IMG/VR virus record: IMGVR_UViG_3300033388_000375
Location: 1 to 25,120 of that record
Source: a virus
Reading direction: 5' to 3' (one strand)
Length of the DNA: 25,120 nt
In this document: in pieces, positions 8,146-15,402 of the stretch
Numbering within the stretch: the stretch's first letter is position 1
Layout: each line of letters starts with the position of its first letter
Notes under the pieces: model-generated
What the model saw: only the letters and a program-made list of their open reading frames with translations
What the model was told of the DNA's origin: nothing
Database searches by the model: none
Made by a program: the position numbers and the translations under genes

Positions 8146-9458
8146 ACGTCTGCGTATCTGTAAGAGAAAGAAAGTTTCTGTGCTCTGTTGTTCTTAATTA
8201 CGTCAACCTTGCCATCGTTAATTGATATCCTGCGTATGTTGTCGTACCCTGTGTCAGGATGTACAACCTCAAAACTGCTCGCATAGTTAGTCTCTGTTTC
8301 TACGACATAGTGCACAGGACTTGCAAAGAAGTCAAGTATTATCTCCCTGTTTTGTTCTGGCGTGTACGGCAGCGTGTTGTTTACCTGAAACTCAAACTCA
8401 CTCTTTGGGTTTATTGCTCGCTGTCGTGCACCTGTCAAAAGATAAGCACCTAAGTCATCGGTAAATGCACCAAAGGCGTCAGTATTGACAAGTGTCGCAT
8501 TATCTCGACTACTAACAACAGCCTCGTTAGTCTTAGTGTCTAAGGTCAGCACATCGTGCACACCAAAGCGATTCATATAGATAAATGTTGTAGGGCATCT
8601 AACATTGTACTTTTCAGGTCGCAAAAATGTAATTGTGGCTTTGTTAGAATTAGTTGAATTTACTAATGAGACATCTATTTGAAATACTGTGCTATCAAAA
8701 GACGCAGGACCAATAGTCCAACCTGACTCCCCTGACGCAGTAGATAGAGTTGCAAGGTCATTGTAGTTTACAGGCAACGCTACAAGTTTAGAACCTGATA
8801 CAAGACCACCAAGCACAGACACGTTGACACTTACAGTACCTAATGGAGAACCTGAAGCGTCATTAGCACTTACATTTAGAAAGGTAAACCCTGAGGCAAA
8901 AAAGCATACTCTACTATACTCTGTGAGGTAGTTACGTGTAGTCCGTCCATCTTGCAACTTAAAGTCTACGTCATTTCCACTTGCCGTTGAGCCTCTAAAG
9001 TAAGGCAAGTTTGTTAGATAGTATCGGTTTGCAATAGTCTCTTGTGCTGTTCCGTTAGCGTTATAAACTTGATGCTTGGCCTTTGTCATATAAAAGGCGT
9101 TGGTGTCTGTCGTTGCATCAGTCGTGCCGTCTGTCTCTATCTCGGTAATTTCAACCTGTATCTTCTTGAGCAGGTGATCATAATAGTGTGGAGTAACCGA
9201 TGCATCAAAACTGCAAAAGTCATCCTTGATAATAGACAAAAATCCGTTGATATAATCGCTTAGATTAAACGTAAACTCGCTACTTATCTGTGGAGCATAA
9301 TAAGCAGGAACGTCAGTTAGGTTTGTTCCTGTGTCATCTTGCAACTGAAACTTTAAGTACTTAATGCTTGCGTTGTTGCTTGTTGCCTTAACCACGCACG
9401 GATATTCTGAACTCCAAAACGTATTGGCTGTTGGTTGTGATGTTATAGTGATTGCCAT
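8142..9458 (-). CDS. Structural tail protein, beta-rich (438 aa)
   Basis: A 438-residue protein rich in Thr, Ser, Asn and beta-forming residues, with no catalytic motif. It opens MAITITSQPTANTFWSSEYP, has an Ig-like-looking middle (VSVNVSVLGGLVSG), and ends with FEVVHPDTGYDNIRRISI and KLSFSYRYADV. It sits between the gp10-like neck protein and the adhesin-like tail protein, the place of a baseplate or distal-tail protein in related phages. It could alternatively be a tail-tube-associated protein. Its start overlaps the upstream gene by 16 nt and its stop overlaps the next ATG. Confidence 0.6.
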   Translation of the reverse strand: MAITITSQPTANTFWSSEYPCVVKATSNNASIKYLKFQLQDDTGTNLTDVPAYYAPQISSEFTFNLSDYINGFLSIIKDDFCSFDASVTPHYYDHLLKKIQVEITEIETDGTTDATTDTNAFYMTKAKHQVYNANGTAQETIANRYYLTNLPYFRGSTASGNDVDFKLQDGRTTRNYLTEYSRVCFFASGFTFLNVSANDASGSPLGTVSVNVSVLGGLVSGSKLVALPVNYNDLATLSTASGESGWTIGPASFDSTVFQIDVSLVNSTNSNKATITFLRPEKYNVRCPTTFIYMNRFGVHDVLTLDTKTNEAVVSSRDNATLVNTDAFGAFTDDLGAYLLTGARQRAINPKSEFEFQVNNTLPYTPEQNREIILDFFASPVHYVVETETNYASSFEVVHPDTGYDNIRRISINDGKVDVIKNNRAQKLSFSYRYADV

Positions 9459-9871
9459 TGCTTTCCTATTGTGGCCTCAAAAGATGCCTGTGCTTGTTTA
9501 TCTAATTCACGCAGTATGTCTGGCTCTACGGCCTTCATTGTATCTGCGATAACGTTTAATTTGTTCTTGTCCTTTGGCGCACCTAACTGCCCTATCTTGC
9601 GTGCAATGGGAAATGCAGCCTCCTTTGGTATACCTCTTGCCACGCACCATTCCATTATACGGTTAAGTGGTGGTTGCTTACCAGGTGCTCGGCCTTGCTC
9701 TACGTACTGCCATTGCTCTGCACCCATAATGCGTAACACCATATTCCCTGCATCAAACTCAGAAAACAACGAGGCGGATGTACGTCCTGTGGCGTTACGG
9801 TCTTTAAGTTTCATTGTAGCCTTTAGGCCGCTAATGATCTCCTGTGCAATTTTGTCTACGTTAATCGTCAT
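9443..9871 (-). CDS. HK97-gp10-like neck / tail completion protein (142 aa)
   Basis: The central segment (WQYVEQGRAPGKQPPLNRIM, EWCVARGIPKEAAFPIARKI) follows the gp10-like pattern of a YA-x-fvE-x-GR-x-PGK-x-PP block, then a Trp-containing helix and an A-x-x-IA-x-x-I helix. These proteins join head and tail. The ATG at 9871 is preferred because it overlaps the upstream stop by 11 nt; an alternative start at 9895 overlaps more. The C-terminus overlaps the next gene by 16 nt. Confidence 0.72.
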   Translation of the reverse strand: MTINVDKIAQEIISGLKATMKLKDRNATGRTSASLFSEFDAGNMVLRIMGAEQWQYVEQGRAPGKQPPLNRIMEWCVARGIPKEAAFPIARKIGQLGAPKDKNKLNVIADTMKAVEPDILRELDKQAQASFEATIGKQWQSL

Positions 9872-10334
9872 CGTGTACACAAAAGTCTGTTTCAACGTCC
9901 ACGTTGAAGGTTACGTATAAAGCACAAAGGTTAAGTTGTGAACTATAAGGTATGTGTCGCATCTCTAGACCACCTGTTACTTGTGTCTCTGGATACTCGC
10001 TTACATTATCCAACAAGGTAAAGGTCAACGTCTCAAAGCCGTTCATCTTAGTCCACCAATAATCCCAACGGTTTACGGCTGTTACTGTTTGGTCTGCTTG
10101 GTGTAGATTGTCAGCCAACAACAGGACAACTTGATAACGGATGTATTGACCGCCTGTGTACTCTACGTCTGCTATATTAGCGTTTTGCAACATTACTCCG
10201 TAGTACGGCATAGTTTGGTTGGCTAGTTTGTTTAACTCAGACTCGTCCCAGATGTAACCATAAGATGTTATACCGTTAGCTGTAAAGGCGTGTTCTAGTC
10301 TTGCCTTAACTTTGGATAGTGATCCTTGCGACAT
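9861..10334 (-). CDS. Probable tail terminator / head-tail joining protein (157 aa)
   Basis: A 157-residue protein with no certain family. Its position directly before the gp10-like gene, its size and its composition suit a tail terminator or minor neck protein: SKVKARLEHAFTANGI, then beta strands YIRYQVVLLLADN and FETLTFTLLDNVSEYPE, then LNLCALYVTFNVDVETDF. The ATG at 10334 touches the stop of the upstream gene at the same base. The role is inferred from gene order and fold-like pattern, not from a diagnostic motif. Confidence 0.55.
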   Translation of the reverse strand: MSQGSLSKVKARLEHAFTANGITSYGYIWDESELNKLANQTMPYYGVMLQNANIADVEYTGGQYIRYQVVLLLADNLHQADQTVTAVNRWDYWWTKMNGFETLTFTLLDNVSEYPETQVTGGLEMRHIPYSSQLNLCALYVTFNVDVETDFCVHDDD

Positions 10335-10675
10335 TACCCTTCTCTATGTAGTACAATTAAAAAACCTGTTGTACTAACAAGTGGCAACATTGGCTCGTCT
10401 TTATCAACCTTTTGCGTTTGTGTTTCTAAGACAGGTGTTACTGATACAACTTGATATCCTCCGTCAGGGTTGTTACTTTTGTCAAACTTGTTAAGGTGCA
10501 CATCTAATGCTCTTGTGATTTGGTTGTTTTTTGTGCCGTATGATCTCATAGCATTTAAAGACGTATCCATCTTTTTATGCTTGGTTTCAATCCTGTCGTA
10601 CTTGTCTCTTATGTTTTGCTCTTGTTGCTTTACCTCCTCGTGTTGTATAGGAAGAAATAGTGTGATTAATGCCAT
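10334..10675 (-). CDS. Unknown protein at the head of the neck/tail operon (113 aa)
   Basis: The N-terminal half is a charged helix (EEVKQQEQNIRDKYDRIETK) likely to form a coiled coil. The C-terminal half is strand-like (YQVVSVTPVLETQTQKV, STTGFLIVLHREG). I do not recognise the family. It is the first gene after a 400-bp gap and so probably the first gene of a separate transcript or of the continuation of the terminase transcript. A minor head-tail or tail protein is the simplest reading. Confidence 0.55.
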   Translation of the reverse strand: MALITLFLPIQHEEVKQQEQNIRDKYDRIETKHKKMDTSLNAMRSYGTKNNQITRALDVHLNKFDKSNNPDGGYQVVSVTPVLETQTQKVDKDEPMLPLVSTTGFLIVLHREG

Positions 10676-10769
10676 TAGTTATGTTTGCCCTAAATATAAG
10701 TAATATAATCCAAAGTCATTTTGCACTATAATTGTATTATGTTATTTTCTTTTCTTTTCTATTCTTTTA
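10676..10769 (-). promoter_or_regulatory. AT-rich upstream region of the neck/tail operon with possible promoter
   Basis: This very AT-rich stretch precedes the first gene of the tail operon. On the minus strand it contains a TTTG followed 12 nt later by TATATTTA, near the Bacteroidota -7 consensus TAnnTTTG but with too short a spacer. A promoter here is plausible but no clean match is visible. Confidence 0.25.
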
Positions 10770-10821
10770 GCATTGCTACGGCATTGCTACGGCATTGCTA
10801 CAGCATAAAAGTGTTGCTACG
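10744..10821 (+). repeat. Ori-like module 2: TTTTC-rich tract plus 11-bp GCATTGCTACG iterons
   Basis: A pyrimidine tract of TTTTC-like units (10744-10769) runs into three head-to-tail 11-bp units: GCATTGCTACG (10770), GCATTGCTACG (10781) and GCATTGCTACA (10792). A related GTGTTGCTACG follows at 10811. The layout (tract, TTTTAGCATTGC junction, 11-bp phase) is the same as in the repeat inside the replication gene at 18659-18725. This region is non-coding, so the repeats are not explained by protein sequence. Confidence 0.75.
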
Positions 10822-10837
10822 TATACAAAAAAATGTT

Positions 10838-10878
10838 GGGGGCGCAAGTTTTTAACGCCCTTTTTAACGCCCTTTTTT
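10838..10878 (+). terminator. Plus-strand intrinsic terminator with duplicated 3' arm
   Basis: GGGCG (10840-10844) pairs with CGCCC (10856-10860), extended by G-T pairs, and is followed by T5. The block TTTTTAACGCCC is then repeated, giving a second CGCCC (10868-10872) followed by T6, so two alternative hairpins are possible. The strongest T-runs are on the plus strand. On the minus strand a T-run comes only after a 6-nt gap, so weak bidirectional action is possible. Confidence 0.55.
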
Positions 10879-10899
10879 ATGAAATAACAATAAAAAGTG

Positions 10900-10927
10900 T
10901 ATCTTAGAGTTCAAGAAGGATATCTTG
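10900..10927 (+). promoter_or_regulatory. Possible plus-strand -7-like element and small hairpin before the terminator
   Basis: TATCTTAG (10900-10907) resembles the Bacteroidota -7 box TAnnTTTG with one mismatch. The longer string TATCTTAGAGT recurs just before the ATG of the plus-strand chaperone gene (21185-21195). No -33 TTTG is seen at the right distance. CAAGA-AGGATA-TCTTG (10912-10927) can form a 5-bp hairpin. Confidence 0.25.
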
Positions 10928-10939
10928 TGTTTAGTTCAG

Positions 10940-10971
10940 AGCCTCAGCCTTAATTGGTTGGGGCTTTTTTT
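10940..10971 (+). terminator. Plus-strand intrinsic terminator
   Basis: AGCCTCAGCC (10940-10949) pairs with GGTTGGGGCT (10956-10965) over ten positions, two of them G-T, around the loop TTAATT. The stem runs into seven T. Read on the minus strand the same stem has A7 before it and no T-run after it, so it acts only on plus-strand RNA. No long plus-strand gene lies upstream. Confidence 0.7.
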
Positions 10972-10985
10972 ATTACCTTAGACTT

Positions 10986-11075
10986 ATGGACTTACAAAGC
11001 ATCTTGATCATTGTGTTTTGCACGGCTTACATCTTAGGCACGTTCTATTGGGTTGGTCGTACTATGGACGATTGA
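10986..11075 (+). CDS. 29-codon plus-strand ORF, single membrane helix
   Basis: MDLQ is followed by a hydrophobic stretch (SILIIVFCTAYILGTFYW) and then VGRTMDD, a plausible single-pass microprotein with a charged C-terminus. Its TGA ends at 11075, directly abutting the TerL stop on the other strand at 11076. The terminator at 10940-10971 lies 14 nt before the ATG, so expression would need readthrough or a start within the leader. It is short enough to be chance. The support is the transmembrane composition and the exact fit to the gap. Confidence 0.35.
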   Translation: MDLQSILIIVFCTAYILGTFYWVGRTMDD

Positions 11076-12230
11076 CTACTTGATACTAAATGCTCTACTG
11101 CTGTGCAACTTGGCGTAGCGACTTGCATCAATTGCGTGGTCTAAGTACTTGCGTGGCGTGTCTAGGAGTATGCCTGACCGTGTACGCTCGTAGACGTAAT
11201 TACGTAACTCCTTGATTAGATTGATTGACCGCTTAGTTACCACAAACGGCTTTGCTTTCATCATAGCAAGTCCACCATCTACTGAGCCTCTAAACTTCTT
11301 TACGCCCATTATTTGAACACCGTGCTGTCCTAACTGACGGATAACAGTCTCGTGTGATGGGTCTGCCACAACCATACGCCTAACATCTCCTGCTCGTATT
11401 ACAGACATTAACTTGTCAAAGCCAAAGCCTGCTTCATAGTGTATCTCATCGTAATAGTCCACACCATCGTGCTGCCACAGGTCGACAAGTGTTGTTGGGT
11501 TAGATTCTCCAAAGTCCATACCTGAGCAGATGTATCTTGCATTCTCAGGCAAGTTACTAACTGACCAAACAGACGGAGGAAAGATAACGCCTGTTGGTGT
11601 ACCAATTTCGCCAAGACCAAAAACATTAAACCAATCTTTGTCGTGCTTCCTACTCTCTATGTTGTCAATCGTTACTTGGTCAAGTGCTTCGTTGTGCTTG
11701 TAGTTTAGTTTAACAAATCGCACCTTATCTCTAAAGTCCTCCTCTGGGTGTCCAAGTATCTCGGTGTGCGCCCAAAACTCTGCAACAGGGTTGAAGTCAA
11801 TGATTGACCACTTGCGTGTTCTAATAAACAACTCTGACCACGCTTCGTAACTGACGTTGTTAGCCTCGTTAATAAACAAGTAGTCACGCCTTGCGCCTCG
11901 CAGCTTATCGCCTTGGTCAGCACTAAAGAACTCAAACGTTGCCTTCTTGATCTTGTACGTGTGGCTTGACTTGTTGTGCTGCCGTTCACGATACATATCG
12001 TTAGACGTTAGTATAGTAAAGAAGTCACGCATTGCACCACGCCTTAGATGTGGTAATGACTCCGATACAATGCTTATCAACCCCACAAGGCTGTTCTTGT
12101 GTGCTGCTAAGATTAGGTATTGCAGGACTGCATACGTCTTACCTGCTGACGTTCCACCTTGCACGATAACAATACGTCCCTCGTCCTGTATTGCCTCGCC
12201 TACTTGTCCAAATGCTGATGTTGTTCTCAA
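11076..12230 (-). CDS. terL: Terminase large subunit (384 aa)
   Basis: The ATP-driven DNA packaging motor and headful/cos nuclease, acting at the portal. The Walker A motif is GGTSAGKT (residues 25-32) and Walker B is DYLFINEA (116-123). The C-terminal RNase-H-fold nuclease has Asp239 in GMDFGESNP, VVADPSH (287-293) and KYLDHAIDASRYA (about 361-373), giving a complete set of acidic residues. The start is a TTG at 12230 that overlaps the TerS stop (TTGA). The next Met is at residue 67, after Walker A, so TTG is the only reasonable start. At 384 residues it is a compact member of the family. It is followed by the 400-bp gap rather than by the portal. Confidence 0.95.
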   Translation of the reverse strand: MRTTSAFGQVGEAIQDEGRIVIVQGGTSAGKTYAVLQYLILAAHKNSLVGLISIVSESLPHLRRGAMRDFFTILTSNDMYRERQHNKSSHTYKIKKATFEFFSADQGDKLRGARRDYLFINEANNVSYEAWSELFIRTRKWSIIDFNPVAEFWAHTEILGHPEEDFRDKVRFVKLNYKHNEALDQVTIDNIESRKHDKDWFNVFGLGEIGTPTGVIFPPSVWSVSNLPENARYICSGMDFGESNPTTLVDLWQHDGVDYYDEIHYEAGFGFDKLMSVIRAGDVRRMVVADPSHETVIRQLGQHGVQIMGVKKFRGSVDGGLAMMKAKPFVVTKRSINLIKELRNYVYERTRSGILLDTPRKYLDHAIDASRYAKLHSSRAFSIK

Positions 12231-12589
12231 ATGTTATGTAGTACGTCCATTGCTATCTGTGACATTGGTTGTATCACAATTTGTGGCTCTCCTGTGTTCT
12301 CTATCTCTTGGCGTTCAACATACCCTCGCTTCTTGCCTTTGGTCTTTAGATAGAAGATCGTTGCCGTTGTATTGCCGTCCTTAATCTGTTTGTGTAGGCT
12401 TGACTCTGCAAAGTCCAATGCGATGTCGTTTACATCTTCAATTGATGCTTTATAATCCTTGTCCTCTCGCATCCATCGGTAGTGTGTCTCTCTGCTAATG
12501 CCGACAGCCTTGCAAGCACTTGTTACAATGCCTAGAGACTTCTCCATTGCCTCTACCATTGCCTTTTTATTGATGTCACTTTTTGTCAT
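12227..12589 (-). CDS. terS: Terminase small subunit (120 aa)
   Basis: A DNA-recognition subunit for packaging. The N-terminal half is a helix-turn-helix: AMEKSLGIVTSACKAVGISR, then ETHYRWMREDKDYKASIEDV, the typical TerS pattern of a recognition helix and an acidic helix. A central oligomerisation-type helix (ALDFAESSLHKQIKDGNTTA) is followed by IFYLKTKGKKRGYVER, very common in small terminases. The start overlaps the ParB-like stop (ATGA), and the stop overlaps the TTG of the large subunit. The packaging site is not visible to me. Confidence 0.9.
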   Translation of the reverse strand: MTKSDINKKAMVEAMEKSLGIVTSACKAVGISRETHYRWMREDKDYKASIEDVNDIALDFAESSLHKQIKDGNTTATIFYLKTKGKKRGYVERQEIENTGEPQIVIQPMSQIAMDVLHNI

Positions 12590-13113
12590 ATTGCTGTTGT
12601 TACGAAGTATGCACCACTATACTTTCGGTCAATCAGTTCTTGTATGTCAACCTCTGCCTTCTGTAATTGTTCTGCACTCTCAAAGGTAATCTTTATTGTT
12701 GAATGTTTTTCTTGCTCATCTTCAGGCTCTTCAAACACCTCGTCAAGTACTTGTGGCACATCTAACGCCCAATCATTAAGGTCGCTAACATCCCACTCGT
12801 TTGCAAGCAGTTCCCAATCCCAGTCACCAAAGCCTACATTGTCCTTGATAATGAACTGACGTTGCTCTTCCTCTGTTAGGTCATCAGCGTACACAACAGG
12901 TACTTCGGTCAGTCCTATGTGCTTACACGCCTTTAGTCGCATATTGCCACCCAGAACGATGTTGTCCTTGTTCAATACAATGGGCCTCAGTTCAAGCATA
13001 CGTGGAAACTCCTCGATTGACTTTACCAACTTGGCAAACTTGTCCTTGTTTATGCTTCTTGGGTTGTTTGGGTTCTGCTTAATCGCAGACAACTTCATTA
13101 TTGTAGTGTTCAT
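12586..13113 (-). CDS. ParB/Srx-fold nuclease-like protein (175 aa)
   Basis: The N-terminal 90 residues follow the ParB N-terminal (ParB/Sulfiredoxin) fold: MKLSAIKQNPNNPRSINKD, SIEEFPRMLELRPIVLN, then the conserved GGNMRLKACKHIG that corresponds to the GxxRxxA box, and VPVVYADDLTEEEQRQFIIK. The C-terminus is acidic (EVFEEPEDEQEKHS) and ends in a small domain. In phages these proteins often sit next to the terminase and a DNA methyltransferase and may act in DNA modification or packaging rather than partition. No ParA is present nearby. Both ends overlap their neighbours (ATGA). Confidence 0.82.
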   Translation of the reverse strand: MNTTIMKLSAIKQNPNNPRSINKDKFAKLVKSIEEFPRMLELRPIVLNKDNIVLGGNMRLKACKHIGLTEVPVVYADDLTEEEQRQFIIKDNVGFGDWDWELLANEWDVSDLNDWALDVPQVLDEVFEEPEDEQEKHSTIKITFESAEQLQKAEVDIQELIDRKYSGAYFVTTAI

Positions 13114-13637
13114 CGTACCTTAAATATATCACCGCTTCGGTGTAAGTGTATAGTGTTCTTGTCAACAACGTCTTCTGGATCAATAGACAGTCCTTGATAA
13201 CGTACCTCAAAATGTAGGTGTGGCCCTAACGAGTTTCCTGTACTTCCTACAATACCAACAGGACATCCTTGCGGAATCCAATCTCCTTCTTCAACAAGCA
13301 ACTCTCTTAGATGTGCGTAATACGTCTCTAAGCCGTTCAAGTGTGTAACGATAACTAAATACCCATACCCTCCATTGTAGCCTTTTTTAGCGTATCGTAC
13401 ACGACCTAACCACGAACTCTTGACCGTATCTCTGTTGTTGTGTGATATGTCAAGTCCGTGATGTATTCTTCCGTTACGATATCCGTGTCCACTAATTAGA
13501 ACACCATCAACAGGATAGTGGATATCTGTTAAGTGTAGCGTTGCCGTGTCTGGCAAGCTTACAGGTCGGTAATGTATTTGTGCCGTTGCGGTCAATGCCC
13601 ATAAAAGCATTAGAACCATTGCATAGCGATTAGCCAT
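13110..13637 (-). CDS. Exported M23 metallopeptidase (175 aa)
   Basis: A peptidoglycan endopeptidase of the lysostaphin type. A Sec signal (residues 1-20, hydrophobic VLMLLWALTATAQ) suggests export to the periplasm without a holin. Zinc and catalytic residues are all present: HxxxD in HHGLD (His59, Asp63), His109 in YYAHL, and HLHFE (His140, His142). GSTGNSLGPHLHFEV is the standard block. It may assist endolysin at lysis or open the wall locally during entry. The gene overlaps the ParB-like gene by 4 nt. Confidence 0.9.
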   Translation of the reverse strand: MANRYAMVLMLLWALTATAQIHYRPVSLPDTATLHLTDIHYPVDGVLISGHGYRNGRIHHGLDISHNNRDTVKSSWLGRVRYAKKGYNGGYGYLVIVTHLNGLETYYAHLRELLVEEGDWIPQGCPVGIVGSTGNSLGPHLHFEVRYQGLSIDPEDVVDKNTIHLHRSGDIFKVR

Positions 13638-13677
13638 AATATTAGTGTTATTCCAATTGATGTTAAAATAATGTCGA

Positions 13678-14568
13678 TCATAGTTCGGTAAGCATTGTTA
13701 ACAATTCTTCTTGTGGGAACATATCGCTTTTATACTTGTTGGTGTTGCTGTGTGTCCATAGACCTTTGACTCTGCCATAGTACGCATCTACATTCCACTC
13801 AAATGCTGCTGCACCTTTCTCTTTTACAAGTTCTGGTAATCCTTTCCTAACGTCAATGTTGTCTCGATTGCCAATAAACTCAATAAGGTGTTTTAGTGCG
13901 TTCAGTTGCTTGTCGCTGTATCTGTGCCAATACTGTTTATTCTTAAACGGCTTGTCAAGTTTAACAATCTGATCTTCGTGGACTGTATGCCCTGCATAGC
14001 ACTTGCCTTTTACAATGTAACTAAAGTTGCACACCTCGATGCCAACGCTGTCCGTGTGCATTGCTTGGTTGCCGTTCTTGCCTAAGTGCCAAGCATAACC
14101 TCCGTCAGGAATACACTTTACAATCTCGCCATCGTACTCAAAGTCTGTGTTGAATATTGACGGCCCTCCTATAACAAACTCTGTTGCAATACGTCCACGC
14201 TTATCACGTCCCCAATTGTCAATACACTTGTAAGGATTGTGCCAACCTGCTGTGTGATGCAGAAACAGATACTCCTTTTTAGTAGGCCCTTCAAGATACT
14301 CGCCTTTCGGTAAGTAGTGGTTTCTAATGTCTAAGTCTGCAAAGTGTTCAGGCTGTGAATCCGCCTCTTGTTTGTCTGTGGTTGCAAGCTGCAACATTGT
14401 CCACGTCTTAGGGCCAACAATGCCGTCAGACCATAGTCCTTTGTTCTTTTGATACTCCTTTACGAAGTGTTCCGTGATTGGGCCAAATATGCCATCCACG
14501 TCAATTCCAAGTGCTTCTTGGATAACTCGCACATTGTCACCAGTACATCCTTGATATAATACTACCAT
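13678..14568 (-). CDS. Endolysin: peptidoglycan-binding domain plus N-acetylmuramoyl-L-alanine amidase (296 aa)
   Basis: The N-terminal PG_binding_1 domain (residues about 10-60) contains VRVIQEALGIDVDGIFGP and SDGIVGPKTWTML. The amidase_2/PGRP domain follows (about 95-285) with FLHHTAGWH (zinc His105 region), AWHLGKNGN (His161), DSVGIEVCN, and the third zinc ligand in WTHSNTNKYKSD (His273, with Asp282). All expected ligands are present, so it should be active. No signal peptide is seen, so release would need the holin, which lies 9 kb away. It is separated from the M23 gene by 40 nt and from the methyltransferase by 13 nt. Confidence 0.92.
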   Translation of the reverse strand: MVVLYQGCTGDNVRVIQEALGIDVDGIFGPITEHFVKEYQKNKGLWSDGIVGPKTWTMLQLATTDKQEADSQPEHFADLDIRNHYLPKGEYLEGPTKKEYLFLHHTAGWHNPYKCIDNWGRDKRGRIATEFVIGGPSIFNTDFEYDGEIVKCIPDGGYAWHLGKNGNQAMHTDSVGIEVCNFSYIVKGKCYAGHTVHEDQIVKLDKPFKNKQYWHRYSDKQLNALKHLIEFIGNRDNIDVRKGLPELVKEKGAAAFEWNVDAYYGRVKGLWTHSNTNKYKSDMFPQEELLTMLTEL

Positions 14569-14581
14569 AATCTAAAAATAA

Positions 14582-15208
14582 TTAAAACATTTTAAGTTGT
14601 GCTATGTGGTTGTTATAACGCTTAACTGCTGCGTTGTAATATTCCTCGTCTAATTCGTATCCTTCTAAGTCATAGCCTAAGTTGTGGCAAGCAATTGCAA
14701 TAGAGCCACTCCCTAAGTGCGTATCAAGTATCTTATCTCCTTCTTTTGCGTAATTCATTAAAAGCCATTCGTAAAGTGCAATTGGTTTTTGGGTTGGATG
14801 AAATTTTGTTCCTGTACAAGTGTTACCCTCTAAATTTCCATAATACCTGTAATCAAATTGCTTGGCATTTTTATTAAAACTTGTCCAAGCCAATTCTCCA
14901 TCAGCAAAATTTGATACAGGGTTTCCTTTGTGCCAATAAATAAAACATCTTCCACCAAAACCCCATATAAAAGGAAAGTAATTGCCTCCCCAAATAATTT
15001 GATTTTTACTAACTCTAAATAATTCTTTAAAATATACCTCATTAGGTGCTACATTCCACTCTCTATGTTGCTCTTTTTGTCTAAAATTTAAAATATTTGT
15101 TTTCTTATCTCCATAGCCATAAGGTGGATCAACAATAGCCAAGTCAAACTGATTATCTTGCATTTTAGCAAGGGCCTCCATACAATCTCCGTTGTGTAGG
15201 CTTATCAT
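14582..15208 (-). CDS. DNA adenine methyltransferase, beta class (208 aa)
   Basis: S-adenosylmethionine-dependent N6-adenine methyltransferase. Catalytic DPPY (residues 27-30) lies N-terminal to the cofactor motif LDTHLGSGSIAIAC (161-174), with FHPTQKP (136-142) before it, the order of the beta class (PF01555). No restriction enzyme is adjacent, so it is probably an orphan phage enzyme that protects phage DNA. The ATG at 15208 overlaps the upstream stop (ATGA) and is preferred to a GTG at 15217. The middle of the gene (about 14800-15120) is visibly richer in A and T than its neighbours and uses AGA and AAT/AAA codons more, suggesting recent acquisition. Confidence 0.93.
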   Translation of the reverse strand: MISLHNGDCMEALAKMQDNQFDLAIVDPPYGYGDKKTNILNFRQKEQHREWNVAPNEVYFKELFRVSKNQIIWGGNYFPFIWGFGGRCFIYWHKGNPVSNFADGELAWTSFNKNAKQFDYRYYGNLEGNTCTGTKFHPTQKPIALYEWLLMNYAKEGDKILDTHLGSGSIAIACHNLGYDLEGYELDEEYYNAAVKRYNNHIAQLKMF

Positions 15209-15402
15209 TCCTCGCACACCGTTATAATGCCTCCGTTGATCACATCGCTACCAATTAACACCACACTTCCGTTAGGGTTAACGTAGAAGAAACCTGTGTC
15301 TCGCCCTCCTCTAATCATTTTGCTTAACTCGGTAACCTCTATGCCTCGACAAAACATTGTTGTCATCTCTCCTTTGTACTCTACATCAATTCTTACTCTC
15401 AT
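15205..15402 (-). CDS. Unknown small protein (65 aa)
   Basis: A 65-residue protein predicted to be mostly beta strand (MRVRIDVEYKGEMTTMFCRG, TGFFYVNPNGSVVLIGSD). It has no recognised motif and no membrane segment. It overlaps the HNH-like gene by 17 nt upstream and the methyltransferase by 4 nt downstream, so it is clearly part of the operon. It may be an accessory of either enzyme or a host-takeover protein. Confidence 0.6.
   Translation of the reverse strand: MRVRIDVEYKGEMTTMFCRGIEVTELSKMIRGGRDTGFFYVNPNGSVVLIGSDVINGGIITVCEE

Noticed and set aside
9471-9920. Plus-strand 149-codon frame
   Set aside because: It is antisense to the gp10-like neck gene and shows no domain.
10744-10821. Possible decayed duplicate of the initiator coding sequence
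   Set aside because: The minus-strand reading contains stop codons, and the similarity is limited to the tract and iterons rather than flanking coding sequence. A shared DNA element explains it better.
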